Below are positions 43,984-54,925 of a stretch of 64,000 nt of DNA, piece by piece (positions within the stretch are counted from its first letter, which is position 1; each line of letters begins with the position of its first letter). The DNA comes from Acholoe squamosa (Eukaryota > Annelida > Polychaeta > Phyllodocida > Polynoidae). The notes below the pieces were generated by a model. That model was given only the letters and a program-made list of their open reading frames with translations, did not search any database and was not told where the DNA came from. The position numbers and the translations under genes are program-made. The DNA lies in NCBI GenBank assembly GCA_949317995.1, contig OX439038.1:60470813-60534812 (forward strand), written 5' to 3'.

Positions 43984-46940
43984 GTATCCCACTACAATGA
44001 TGTAACAAGAAATGCGGTTGTGACCGCGTAAAAAAACGCCTCCAGCCTTTAATGTCGGTATACCAGTGTTTGATGACATGTCTCATAAAAGCAGACATAA
44101 AGAAGATTTCACAATTATCAATTTCTCTATTCAGTAATTTTGTATTGTGAGACCTCATCACATGGGGCAAATGCAATCATCATAGCGCACTCCCGTACCG
44201 CTTCGCGGTACCGCTGCTACGCGCCGTAGGAGGCGCTAAAAAAAGAGCCAATCCACAGCGATATGTGTACGTGTATTATCTCAATGTGGCAGTAGAATCT
44301 TTTACATGGACCTAGTGTAATAAAACTCAAATGTTGACTATCATTAACATCATTTGTGATGGTGTCATCTTCTTTTTGCAGGTGAATTCGTTATTGACAT
44401 TACACTACCTTGTGATTCTATATCAGATGCCATTGAAACTATGAAAAGACAATGTACAGTTAGAGGTTTACCAACACCCAGAATCACAGCTATAATCTTC
44501 GAAGGATACAATCGCAAACGCAGGTGTTGTTGTATCCCTGATCTTTTTGGCAATTACTGGCATGGTGAGATATCTCCATATTGTATAGATATCGAAACCA
44601 ACCAGTTCATATGCATGCATGAACTTGACTATCATTGCCAAGGGAAAAGATGCACCAATACATTAGCAATATTCTACATTTGTGAGGAGACAGTTATTCT
44701 TCCAATAGAACCCTCTTCCACTCAACTCACGCATTTACTAACAAGTGAGTACAAAATATCGCATAACCTTGTGTACCACTATCATAGTTGCTCTCTTGAT
44801 CAATAGTTATTCTTAAGATCTTTTTGATAACCACTTGGATTCATAATCTGATAATCATATTTTTGTTTCTTCGACATTTGGACACGATATAAACTTTATT
44901 GACATCTGTAAATGCATTAACATTCTCTCGATTTAAACTAAAGAACGGGGTCTATGTCACTGATCATATTTTTCACTCTGCGTATTTAAAGAAAAGCAAA
45001 ACAAAAAAAACCACAAACACAACAACAAATGGAAACAGTGTGTGTTAAGGAATCACCCATGTTCTTAGGGATAGTGGGCATTAATTTATCTGACATGTCT
45101 GTTCATATTGTGTCAAGCATCCTATTCCCTATGGCATCATCAGGGGAGACTGATGGTCAGGTTGATACTAATGGAGACCAGGAGTCTGAGCAAAACCATA
45201 ATGGTAAGTAGTAAAGGAGACAATATGCATGGAGGATCTGCATGAAAATATCAAGCAGTAAATGTATCATTCTTTTGATTTTACACCAAGTAAATTTGTC
45301 CAGGTTGACAACATCCTGTGCACCTAGTATAAAGTATAACCTGCCGGAGAGGTAACACAATAAATATCTTCTCTACATCCTAATACCCAAAGAAGATAAA
45401 AAAGGGCGCCAACTAACTTGGCAAGCTAAAAATATCTATAAGAAAAAAACACATTATTTTATTCTCTTTTGACCTTCCGGTAGTGTTCACTAACTCTCAT
45501 GACCCAACCCTTTTCTTATTGTTTGTAGACATTTTATTTCAGATTAATTACCTTTATGTATGAGCTGATCCTTATTGCTGATAGGTCCTATAGTTGTAAC
45601 ATATAAATTGTTACAATATCAGTATGGCCAAATTCATAACTGATGGGGATGATATATTGTAAATTTTATTGAAATATCAGTATGACCAAATCAACAAGAT
45701 GGGTAAAGTGATATAGTTGTTGCAATAATGGTACGGCCCAATTCATTTTAATGGGAGAAACATGAACATGGATGCTAACTGGCAATATGTCATATCTCTT
45801 TTCCAACTTACAGAGGTTGCCATTATTACAGCTACAATCAGCATAGTAGTAGTATCAGCTCTTATTGCCATCGGAGCATTCATCGTGCATAAAAAATGGT
45901 ATAAACCTTCAAGATAATTACTTGTGAGATTTACCTTGTGACATAATTTTGTAGTTTCATATCAGTTGATTTATTTTTGAATGCTGGTAAAGGTGTTACA
46001 ATTATAAGTGGGAACATTTACAATAAATCAATGTTAATATAGTGTGGATGCTGTTTGGCTCTCAACGTTTGTGTCAAGGTTGAATTTGAAGTAGGGTTGA
46101 ATTTGAAAGTCGACACAACATTCATAATCTAATCATCCATAATTCACCATCTACAGATAAGTGCTGATCGAAAGTATGATGATTGATTGCCGGTAAAATA
46201 TTTTTTTTACAACATTGATAGGTTATTCAAAGCTAACATATCAGTATTGAATTGAGTTGGTTCAATGGTGGCAAAATCAATGTTAAATCAGCATTCTATC
46301 AAAACTGGTATTTCAACATTGACATATCTACCTTTGATCTGGTGTTAAAATATTTGATGGATGACAGAATCAATATTGTTGCAAAAGTGTTGAAACAGGT
46401 TGATCAACATAATCAAATCTCATATCATTCGTTTTGTCATTGACTTGTTGTTGCATATAGGTTAAAAGACATGTTACATGGACTTTTAGGAAGCCTCTAA
46501 AAAGACTGCAATTAAGACCTGCATGGGTGGAGAACTTGTACACTAGACCTACACACAGGTCTGCACCAACCAGAACAATGCCAGACCAACCACTACCAGA
46601 CCCACCACCACCTGACAGACCACCAGATGACACAGAGTTGATGAGTATAGGAGAGGTGCAGACTCTCCAAGTACATGTACATTCCCTACAGGGTCACACT
46701 AACCCTGGGATGGCAATTGTTCAGGAGAGATCTTCAGCATCAGCTGGTCAGCCAGATGGACTTATCAGAATGGCTGACCATAATGGTAATGTTCTAGCTC
46801 ATGGTACACGGGGACCTGCAGTACTAGATGTTGTTCATTATGATGTTGCTGCACCTGCAAACCTTGACCATGAAGACTATGAGAATGTACCATGGTCTCA
46901 TCCCTTACCTCCCATACCATCAAGGGGAAGTCAGCCATAA
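43720..46940 (+). CDS. Receptor array copy 5: intact ten-Cys transmembrane protein
   Basis: Exons: 43720-43783 (signal peptide MDWYPVLVIIYCLTNHAIG), 44382-44744 (ectodomain), 45069-45203 (stalk), 45814-45898 (membrane), 46490-46940 (tail). The total is 1098 nt, giving 365 aa with consistent phases. The ectodomain has ten Cys (PCD, C, CCC, C-x9-C-x7-C-x4-C-x9-C, ending IFYIC). The membrane span is VAIITATISIVVVSALIAIGAFIV. The tail has KPLKRLQLRPAWVENLY, a Pro-rich run, DDTELMSIGEVQTLQ (W to L), HYDVAAPANLDHEDYENVP and a PLPPIPSRG end. The stalk acceptor used here (CTTAG at 45064-45068) lies upstream of the place where copy 6 has its acceptor; the homologous AG is mutated, so this stalk would be 13 codons longer. 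That exon boundary is the least certain part. Confidence 0.8.
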
Positions 46941-47500
46941 TGATAGCAATATGAATTGATGCTGAATGCTGTCCTGAATTGAAAAACGATTGCCTTTAAA
47001 ACAACCTTAAATATATCTATTCCATTACAAAGTAGAATGATGATCCTCTGTGATGGCACTGTCTATTTCCATTAAGGATAGTAATTGCAACCCAGAGCTA
47101 GCTTCAATTTAGGTATTACATTCAAATTGAAGTATCAATTAAATAAAAAATGCAAGGCAAGTTTTCGTATTATATTTTTGTCGAGAATATGCCTGCTGAA
47201 AGAACTCCCTTTCACACATGGTGCTTGCTGTGTCATGAATATCCAGTAGCAGCTGGAACATGACTAGGAACAGTGATATGGGAGCCATACATAACATTTG
47301 TAACAGTGTTACACAACACCTTCAATATTTTGAATTCATACAATGTTGCTCATGTAGAAAAGAATCCATTCTCCCAACCTGTGACCACTGAGGTTATGTA
47401 TGTAATTCCCCTCCTCTTATCCAATGATGTTAAAATCCCTGCTGACCCACGATGAGCAAATAGAATAAAACATGAAAAAGAAATTGGGTGTGTATGTATC
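46941..47500. other. 3' flank of copy 5
   Basis: This is similar to the 3' flank of copy 4 (ATTACAAAGTAGA, ATGATC.TCTGTGATG), showing that the duplication unit runs from tail exon to the next promoter. No exon is seen. Confidence 0.5.
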
Positions 47501-48039
47501 TAACCCAGATAACCCTTAAGTGCCAAGATTTGTCATAGAGTGATAAAAATTGATAAGTAGACTATTTATGACTAAATATGCCCTGTTCAAAATTTCGGAC
47601 TTTCATCTGCACCGTGTCCAGAGATATGAGGGATTGCTTACCGTCCTACATGTAGGACAGTAGGACTACTGTCTTTTGAAATTTGTGTTCTTTTGGTTGC
47701 CATGGAAACCACAATTCCTGTACGAGAGTGCCGTAAAATGATAAATAAGCTTATATATGACCATTTATGCCATACAAGAAATTTCAATGCTTTAGCTATA
47801 GGGGATCCAGAGATTAGCACCGTCCTACATGTAGGACAGCAGGACTTTTGGCGTCTATCTCCTATGAAAAGGTCCAAATCTTTACCCGTATGGAGCATTT
47901 CTAGAGGACTTGGGCCTAGAACTATAGGATGCAACATTTTACTTCCATATCTGTTAAGTTTAATTGCAGATATAGACCTCTTCCCATGATGTCACTTCTA
48001 AGGCGTCCTACATGTAGGACAGTAGGGCTATCTGGGTTA
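47501..48039. mobile_element. 539-bp MITE with TIRs and internal palindromes
   Basis: The ends TAACCCAGATAACCCT and AGGGCTATCTGGGTTA are inverted repeats with one mismatch. The interior has three copies of the perfect 16-bp palindrome GTCCTACATGTAGGAC (about 47642, 47821 and 48006). It inserted just upstream of the promoter block of copy 6. There is no coding capacity. Confidence 0.75.
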
Positions 48040-48052
48040 AGAAGGAGGTTTA

Positions 48053-48080
48053 ATGTAGGTTACACGCCCTGTGCACATAG
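48053..48080 (+). promoter_or_regulatory. Shared upstream block of receptor copy 6
   Basis: AATGTAGGTTACACGCCCTG and TGCACATAGG lie 166 bp upstream of the ATG at 48219. It is more diverged than in copies 5 and 7 (AGGTTA for AGGTCA) and is followed by TATATATTATATAG. Confidence 0.45.
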
Positions 48081-48440
48081 GCATGTATATATTATATAGA
48101 TAATTATCACTAGAATGTAGACTGTGTCTGTCTACGGATAACCACTGTTCAACAAGATTTATTTCGTACTGGTTGAGTGGATATCTGATCAAAACATAGC
48201 TATTAGGGAATACTGAACATGGATTGGTGCCATGTACTGATCATCTGTTGTATGGTTAATCAGATTATGCCATTAGTAAGTGAAGAAGCTATTCTACAAT
48301 CTACAGTCACACGATACAGTCTAACATACCACAACTCACCTATGTTACTCTGCTGTTTGCCATAGCTTTCTGCCATGTAATAGCATTTTACATGGTCAGT
48401 GTCTTTGTCATATTCCTCTGCTATATTGGACATGACTACC

Positions 48441-49460
48441 CAGGGCCCTGTTTCTATACTTTTCAAAAAAGAATGGCACCATCCATGTTCACTAATGCAA
48501 AGCAAAAAGTGTAGAAAGAGCAAAACCAGCTTTCTGTTTCTTAACTTGAGTTGTACTCTCCTGTTCTATTGACTAGAACTGGATAAGACAACTTGAGAAA
48601 TGCTAATGCAATGGTGGCATCCACCTTTAGTGCACCTCTCACTGGTATATCCTTAGGACCTTCTGTCTATTCATTTGTGTGTTATATCATATGTTTGAAT
48701 GAATTGAAATATGTGGATCCTGTTTTATAGTGGGTTATGGAAGGCACCGTTTGCATTAGTGTTTCTTAAGTTGCTCTCTCCAAAATGGCTCGAGTTCGAG
48801 TTCATTTTAGGCAACTGCCTAGACCCAAATGAATAGAGCAGAATGTACCACTGTTTCTAAACCTTAGGATATAACTCAAACTCAGTCTTATCTGCTCCAA
48901 TGATGAAGGCAAAATTATTGCTTTTCAAACAACTTTGCCACCAACCCTTATTATATAGGTGGTCAGCAACAATTTAAATAAGAGAAATACACACAAAAAC
49001 TCTGATGATTCATTTGATGATAGATAAGCTGAAATTCACGGATTTGGATGGCACCATTGCATGAGGGTTTCTAAAGTTGTCCTATCCGGCTCTAGCCAAT
49101 AGAGCATTAGAACAGAACTCAAGTTAAGAAACAGAAGCATGTTTTTGCTGGGTCTGCACTATTAGCTTTGCATTAGTAAACATGGATGGTGCCATTCAGG
49201 TATACAATCAGGGCCATGATGGCAGCAAAGTCAGTTGGAAAACAACAGATTTACTTCTGTCAATGGAGCAGATAGGACTCAGATTGAGTTCTATTCAAAA
49301 CTTTAGAAACAGTGACACTTCTTGCTCTATTCATTTGGATTTAGGCAGTTGGCTAACACAGACTTAGATAGAACTCGAACTGAGCTATTTTGGATAAAGC
49401 AACTTAGGAAACACTAATGCAAATGGTGCCATCCAAACCAACTATAGAAACAGGGCCCAG
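48441..49460. mobile_element. ~1-kb foldback element in intron 1 of copy 6
   Basis: The ends CAGGGCCCTGTTTCTATA and TATAGAAACAGGGCCCAG are inverted repeats. The GGCACCAT...GCATTAGTGTTTC motif recurs inside on both strands. No transposase frame was seen. Confidence 0.65.
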
Positions 49461-49618
49461 TTAACGCAGACACGTGTATCAATCTAAATGAACATAGTCT
49501 CTAGGTATCAACTACGTTGATGTCGTACATAGAATCATCTGAAAATGTTATGTCCTGAATTACATTAGGTTTGAACCTACCTTCTCCAATGAGAAAAATA
49601 GAATAGCCATTTTCAAAA

Positions 49619-49698
49619 CTCCAGACACCAGGATTTGAACCCACATTTTGGTTTCCTTAGGTTATGAAGGCAGGAATCTAACCTATGTGGCCACGGAG
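49619..49698 (-). mobile_element. tRNA-like sequence (Met-CAT-like), probably a SINE head
   Basis: On the minus strand it has A-box-like TGGCCACATAGGTTAGA, a TTCATAA loop with CAT in the anticodon position, CCTAAGG after it, and B-box GGTTCAAATCC. It resembles elongator tRNA-Met in the anticodon arm, but the stems are imperfect. A pseudogene or SINE is more likely than a working tRNA. Confidence 0.45.
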
Positions 49699-50400
49699 CC
49701 AACCTATAGGTCGATGGTGTTAGGAGGCACTTATTTGGGAAGTCATCATGACCTCTTTACCACCATTGATGTCTCAACAAGAAGATTCTAAGTCCACATA
49801 TGAGAGAAATTCTAAAGAGAGGTATATATACGAATTTTTGCTATGTTGCACCATGTCAAACCATGTAAATTCTATCTAAACATTCACCCAACGTAACCAG
49901 GACATAACATTTTAAGTTGTTTAAACTTTTGTTATCTACCAATTTGCTAAGTTGGATAAAGTTTTGTGTTTACTTGGTAGTGTCTCTTAGATGCAGTTCC
50001 TGGTTTAAAAATATCTTGTGGAAATCCTGAGACCTTCAGAACCCAGAAGTGTATTAGTTATCATTACAATGATGTCAAAAGAGGCCAATTGACATAGACC
50101 TCAATTCTAGATGGTACATGTATTATCTCAGTGTAGCAGTAGTACCCTACACTAATATCCATACCTTGACTATGTTTACATAATTTTTCACTGTGTCAGG
50201 TCCTTGTTGCAGGTGAATTCTTCATTGAAATTACAATCCCCTGTGATAGCATATCAAATGCCATCAAAGATATGAAACAAGTTGTGCATATGAGGGTTTA
50301 CCCCTCCCAAGAATAACATCAAAACATTACAGTGGATACAAACACAGGTGCAGGTGTTACTGTACTAACGTTTGGTATCGTTGGTTTGACGAGATAATTG

Positions 50401-51011
50401 TGTAGAGGCAAGGAGAAAGGGTGCTCCGTGTCAAAAGTCAACTTTAAAATTCAGATCACTAACTTTTCAGTGATATATTGCATGAGAAGATAGTCCTGTT
50501 AGTTACTGAAGAATAGCTTCCTGAATATGGGTGGGTACGACCATTTCCTGAGTGTAAATAAGCTCTATGTCTAATTAATCATGAGATACATTGATAATTA
50601 GCATAATTTATGCTAATTAGCTAAATTAGCATAATTTTTTTATTCTTTTGTCCATAACTTTTGATCTAGAAATGATATTTTCATTCTGTTTTCACCATAG
50701 TAAACCTTGTGAGAGGTTCCTTCAAATGGCCCCATTGGTTTTTCAATTTGGAACGGAAATCATGTTTCCATGGCAACAGAAATCAACAAAAATGGCCATT
50801 TAGGCCCAAAAACCTTCTATTTACATGCCAGATTGGAATGTTTCGGCTGAAAATAGAATGTTTTATCAAAAATCATTGAATTCTACATAGAAAAGTACCT
50901 TAAAGAAATTTTAGGCATATTTTTCATATTTTAACCCATAGTGGTGCACCCTGGTGGCTAAATCAGGTACTAAATCCCGCAGGAACCCCCATTTCTGCTT
51001 GCTGGCTCACA
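50401..51011. mobile_element. 611-bp LTR-like element, copy 2 (inside the ectodomain exon of copy 6)
   Basis: It has the same ends (TGTAGAGGCAAGG...GGCTCACA) and the same length as 6641-7251, about 90% similar by eye. Comparison with copy 5 (GAGATATCTCC) shows the exon is interrupted here, but a clean target duplication is not seen on this copy. Confidence 0.65.
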
Positions 51012-52093
51012 ATATCTCCGTCTTGTATAGATATTGAAACCCACCACTTCCTGTGCATGCCTCAACTAGACTCTCATTGCCAAGGGGATAAATGTATCAA
51101 TATCCTACGATTGTGAACCGACAGTTATTCATCCACCAGATCCCTCTTCCACTCAACTCACTCATTTGACACCATGTGAGTACATAATTATTGCATGACA
51201 TTATACCCCACTAACGTGGTTGCTTTCTGGACAAGAATAATCTTAATTCACTTTTAATTACCACTCTTGGATCTGTTAAAACATTTTAATGATTCTACTA
51301 CAGTAAGACAAAATAGAAATATATTAATACATGTAGAGTTATTCTTGTTCTCTTTGCTTTAAACAAAACAACGTCATTATCAGGGTTGTCGGAGCAGAAG
51401 GGACTGGGGATGGAGTGTATGTCCCTGACAATGAGAAGGGCAAAACTATGAGTTGCATCAAGAAAAGGAAAAGAAAAGGGGGTAAAAAAACAAAACAGGG
51501 CGAACAATGCTAAGGGGTCAGACATTTTTTTTTAATCGAGTTGCTTACAACAATCCTACATATGGTTGAGCAGGGTTCACAGCCTTGTACTTACTTATGT
51601 CAATAGTCCACTTGACCTCTGTCGCGCAATTGGGCCATATATTTCTTTTATAAATTTCTGTGATAGAGGCCTAGTGGACCATGGGTGTTAATGTCCTAGA
51701 CATTGATTCATCTGATATACATTGTACATGTTGTAGCAAACATCCCATTTCCTACGGTATCACCGGGGGAATCTGATGGTCAGGTTGATAGTAGTGAAGA
51801 TCAGGAGTCTAAGCAAGGTGTTAGCCATAATGGTAAGTTTATAATGCTGGGGCTTACAGCAGGGGAGACAATTAGAATTGAAGATCTGTAGGGAAATAGA
51901 ACAAAATATCTAAAAAGGCCACTAGTATTATTATATCATTCTCATTTTTGATTCCCGCATTGTTAACTAGCTCTCAAGATCCAAATATATCTTTTGTGAA
52001 CATTCTGCTTTAGATTACCATCTATGTATTATAATTATTACAATGGATCAATTGGTATGGCGAAATTCACCTAACTGGTGGAGTTGCTCTAAT

Positions 52094-52813
52094 ACTAGTG
52101 TAGAAGTCGGCGAAAACGTGTCTTGGAGAATCCGGGACTCGAACCTGGGACCCTCCAACTTCGAAGCGGAAGCTCTTCCTCTGAGCTACTTCCCCTGGCC
52201 TGACATACCCTGTCACCAACACGGCCCCACTGACATTTCCACCTTTCACCTACCTCTGGATCGGAGTGACCATCAAGTGAGCTGGCCTCTGGAGGCTCAA
52301 CGCACCCGGGGAGGGAACGAACCCCTACACTTGTCCCAACCAGCTTCAACCGTATCCCGCCAGACCCGATCCTCCAGTTCAGGTCTGAATGGTACCAGTA
52401 CTGAGTCACACACAGCATTACAGTCTCCTGTTCCCAGGACTTACTGTGGGTGCCACCTGTTTCCAAGTCCCCCAGCACTAGCAAGTTTAAGCGCTTGTCT
52501 ATACCATACCGGCCCAGGTCCCGAGTATCTTAGTCCCCCTTGCAGGGCAGGACCACTCGGTTTCTCCACCAGTGTAGAGGTCGGCGAAAACATCTCTTGG
52601 AGAAACCGGGACTCGAACCCAGGACCCTCCAACTTCGAAGCGGAAGCTACTTCCCCTGGCCTGACATACCCTGTCACCAACACGGCCCCACTGACATTTC
52701 CACCTTCCACCTACCTCTGGATCGGTATGGTATACATAGGGGGAGTGACCACCAAGTGAGCTGGCCTCTGGAGGCTCAACACACCCGGGGAGGGAACGAA
52801 CCCCTACACTAGT
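52094..52813. mobile_element. 720-bp composite of two SINE-like repeats with TIRs, in intron 3 of copy 6
   Basis: The outer ends ACTAGTGTAG and CTACACTAGT are perfect inverted repeats. Two direct repeats of ~240 bp (52094-52328 and 52572-52813) flank ~245 bp of unique sequence. Each repeat carries a minus-strand tRNA-like segment with B-box GGTTCGAGTCCC; the first also keeps the A-box (TAGCTCAGAGGAAGAGC), which is shortened in the second. Copy 5 lacks the whole block at this place. Confidence 0.65.
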
Positions 52814-53280
52814 ATGACTAAATTCATATGGCTGATGGTTAAATTAAAGTTGTTGCAATATTGCAACGGCCTAATCTATTTTAAGGATAGGTAAGATAAC
52901 ATGGGTGCTATATAGATAATATAATAATCATGCCGATGAATTTGTCATTATGTTTCTTCTATCTTACAGAGATTGCCATTGTTGCAGCTACAATCAGTAT
53001 AGTAGTGGTATCAGTTCTCATTGCCATCGGAGCATTAATTGTTCATAGGAAATGGTATGAGCCCTCAGCATATTAATTTTACATCTTCTGTGGATGCTTT
53101 GTAATTCTATATAAACCATTATTTATTTTCGAATTCTGGTAAAATCAAAACAATTATGTTCAAATAATTCTAGGCAAAAAGACCCTCTGACATTTCTGTG
53201 CTATCAATTTGTAAAAAGGGTAAGCAATAGATCACCGGTATGGGTGGAAAGAGGACGGACAACATTGCAGTACCATATAT

Positions 53281-53346
53281 GGATCAACACGGTAAAAGGT
53301 ACCCCGCGAGGGGTTGCGTGGGTGTACCTTTTACCGTGTTGATCCA
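53281..53346. repeat. Hairpin with ~22-bp arms
   Basis: GGATCAACACGGTAAAAGGTAC and its reverse complement are separated by a ~20-nt GC-rich loop. It lies in intron 4 of copy 6. It is probably a small palindromic element. Confidence 0.7.
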
Positions 53347-53628
53347 CATATACCTTTATACCATCAGTTAACATACTTTGCCACTGCTTTAATTAACCTT
53401 AATCAAAAATCTCAAATCATTACTTTTCACCTTATGTTCTACATAATAAAATGAAATATGTTACATGGACTTTTAGGGAGCCTCTAAAAAGACTGCAAGT
53501 AAGACCTGCATGGCTGGAGAACTTGTACACTAGACCTACACACAGGTCTGCACCAACCAGAACAATGCCAGACCAACCACTTCCAGACCCACCACCACCA
53601 CCTGACAGACCACCAGATGACACAGAGT

Positions 53629-54925
53629 TAGGCCGGGGTCTGATAGGGCCCACCATGCACACCCCCCCACATCCCAACGCACCAGGTATTTTTTCGATCC
53701 TTAGCGTCCCCTGAACAAGATTCAAGATGTTAACATTGATTATCTTGGGGTGCACTACAAGTTTTTGCTTATTATCTACGTGCGGGTTCAGACCACTTTT
53801 GAGTCAATTTTGCTACCATGTTATTCAAGGGGTACACTCAATCCCTAAGCTCTAAGTCTACCTTACCTTGTCTGGATCCTGAAGCTATTGGTCTTGTTGG
53901 AGAGAAGACATGCAAGTTTTTCATTAAGCCCTAATACATGTTTTTACGTTCAGATTTGAGTGTACCAGACAGTCCAGAAGACGGAAGATTGAAATCACAA
54001 AGTTCCTTTTTTAACTGAAAATTTTAAATGCACTCCAGATACATGTATAAAACTTGTTCTTATCCCCATCTAACCACAATATCTAATACGGTTCATGTAG
54101 GCCAAACCTTTCTGAGTAATATGAGACATTTTGCAGCATTCCTTGTCGACTGACCCATGTTATTGCCTTGGAAGTGATGACTCTACTTTGAGCCAATACG
54201 ATGCTGTTCCATTTCAATAATCTCCCTCTTCATCTATATGGATGATATTTCCATGCTAAATCTTAATCAATTCTCCTGACACTTATGTAAAAAAGGGTGC
54301 TGATTAAGAATATATGTGTTTCTACTTCATAACATTTAATGGCAAGGCTGTATATAGCTGAAAATCAAAATGGCCGACAATAGATTCAAATATCACTAAG
54401 AATTACATATATGTGCAGTCTAGAAAGTATCTGGTGGGTCCTACCCCCTATAAATCAACTAAGTAGAATACAGTGGTGCTTTTGTTTATTGCTAGGTGGT
54501 GTGGTTGCCTAGCAACAGTAGCTTTGCATAGCAACCAAGCCTGAAAATATGCTCGAATGTGCATATCTGCAAGGTGTCCCTTCAGCAACATACTCCCCTG
54601 ATGTAAACTTGCATATAACTCTTTTGTGACTTCCATCATAGACTAGGAATATAGGTGATTAATGGATGCTAGGTTGTGTGGTGGCCTAACAATAGCAGTT
54701 TTGCATAGCAACAATGCCTAGATTCATACCTTTAGGTATATACGATGTCTTGTGCATAGTCTCCCCTCAAGGACATAGTTCACTGATTTCAAATTGCATA
54801 TAGCTGCCTTGTGCACATCACACAGTATGAACATAGGTAGTAAATGGTTGCTATGGTTTGTGGTTGCCTAGCAACTGCAGCTTTACATACAACCCAATGT
54901 CCAAATGGCCCATGTCTCGCCTCAG
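53629..54925. repeat. Left arm of the long inverted repeat
   Basis: This pairs with 61890-62996. It contains an internal imperfect direct duplication (about 54480-54650 versus 54650-54860), so it is longer than the right arm. RFX X-box-like palindromes GTTGCCTAGCAAC occur at 54503-54515 and 54863-54875. Confidence 0.78.

Noticed and set aside
30779..46940. Tail tyrosines as classical ITIM or ITAM motifs
   Set aside because: The -2 residue and the spacing do not fit (S/I/V/L)xYxx(I/V/L) or paired YxxL; YxN context fits better.
47638..47989. Overlapping ~98-codon frames on both strands
   Set aside because: They lie inside the palindromic MITE and are shadows of each other.
412..49698. tRNA-like sequences as functional tRNA genes
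   Set aside because: The anticodon and T stems are imperfect and most copies lie inside dispersed repeats.
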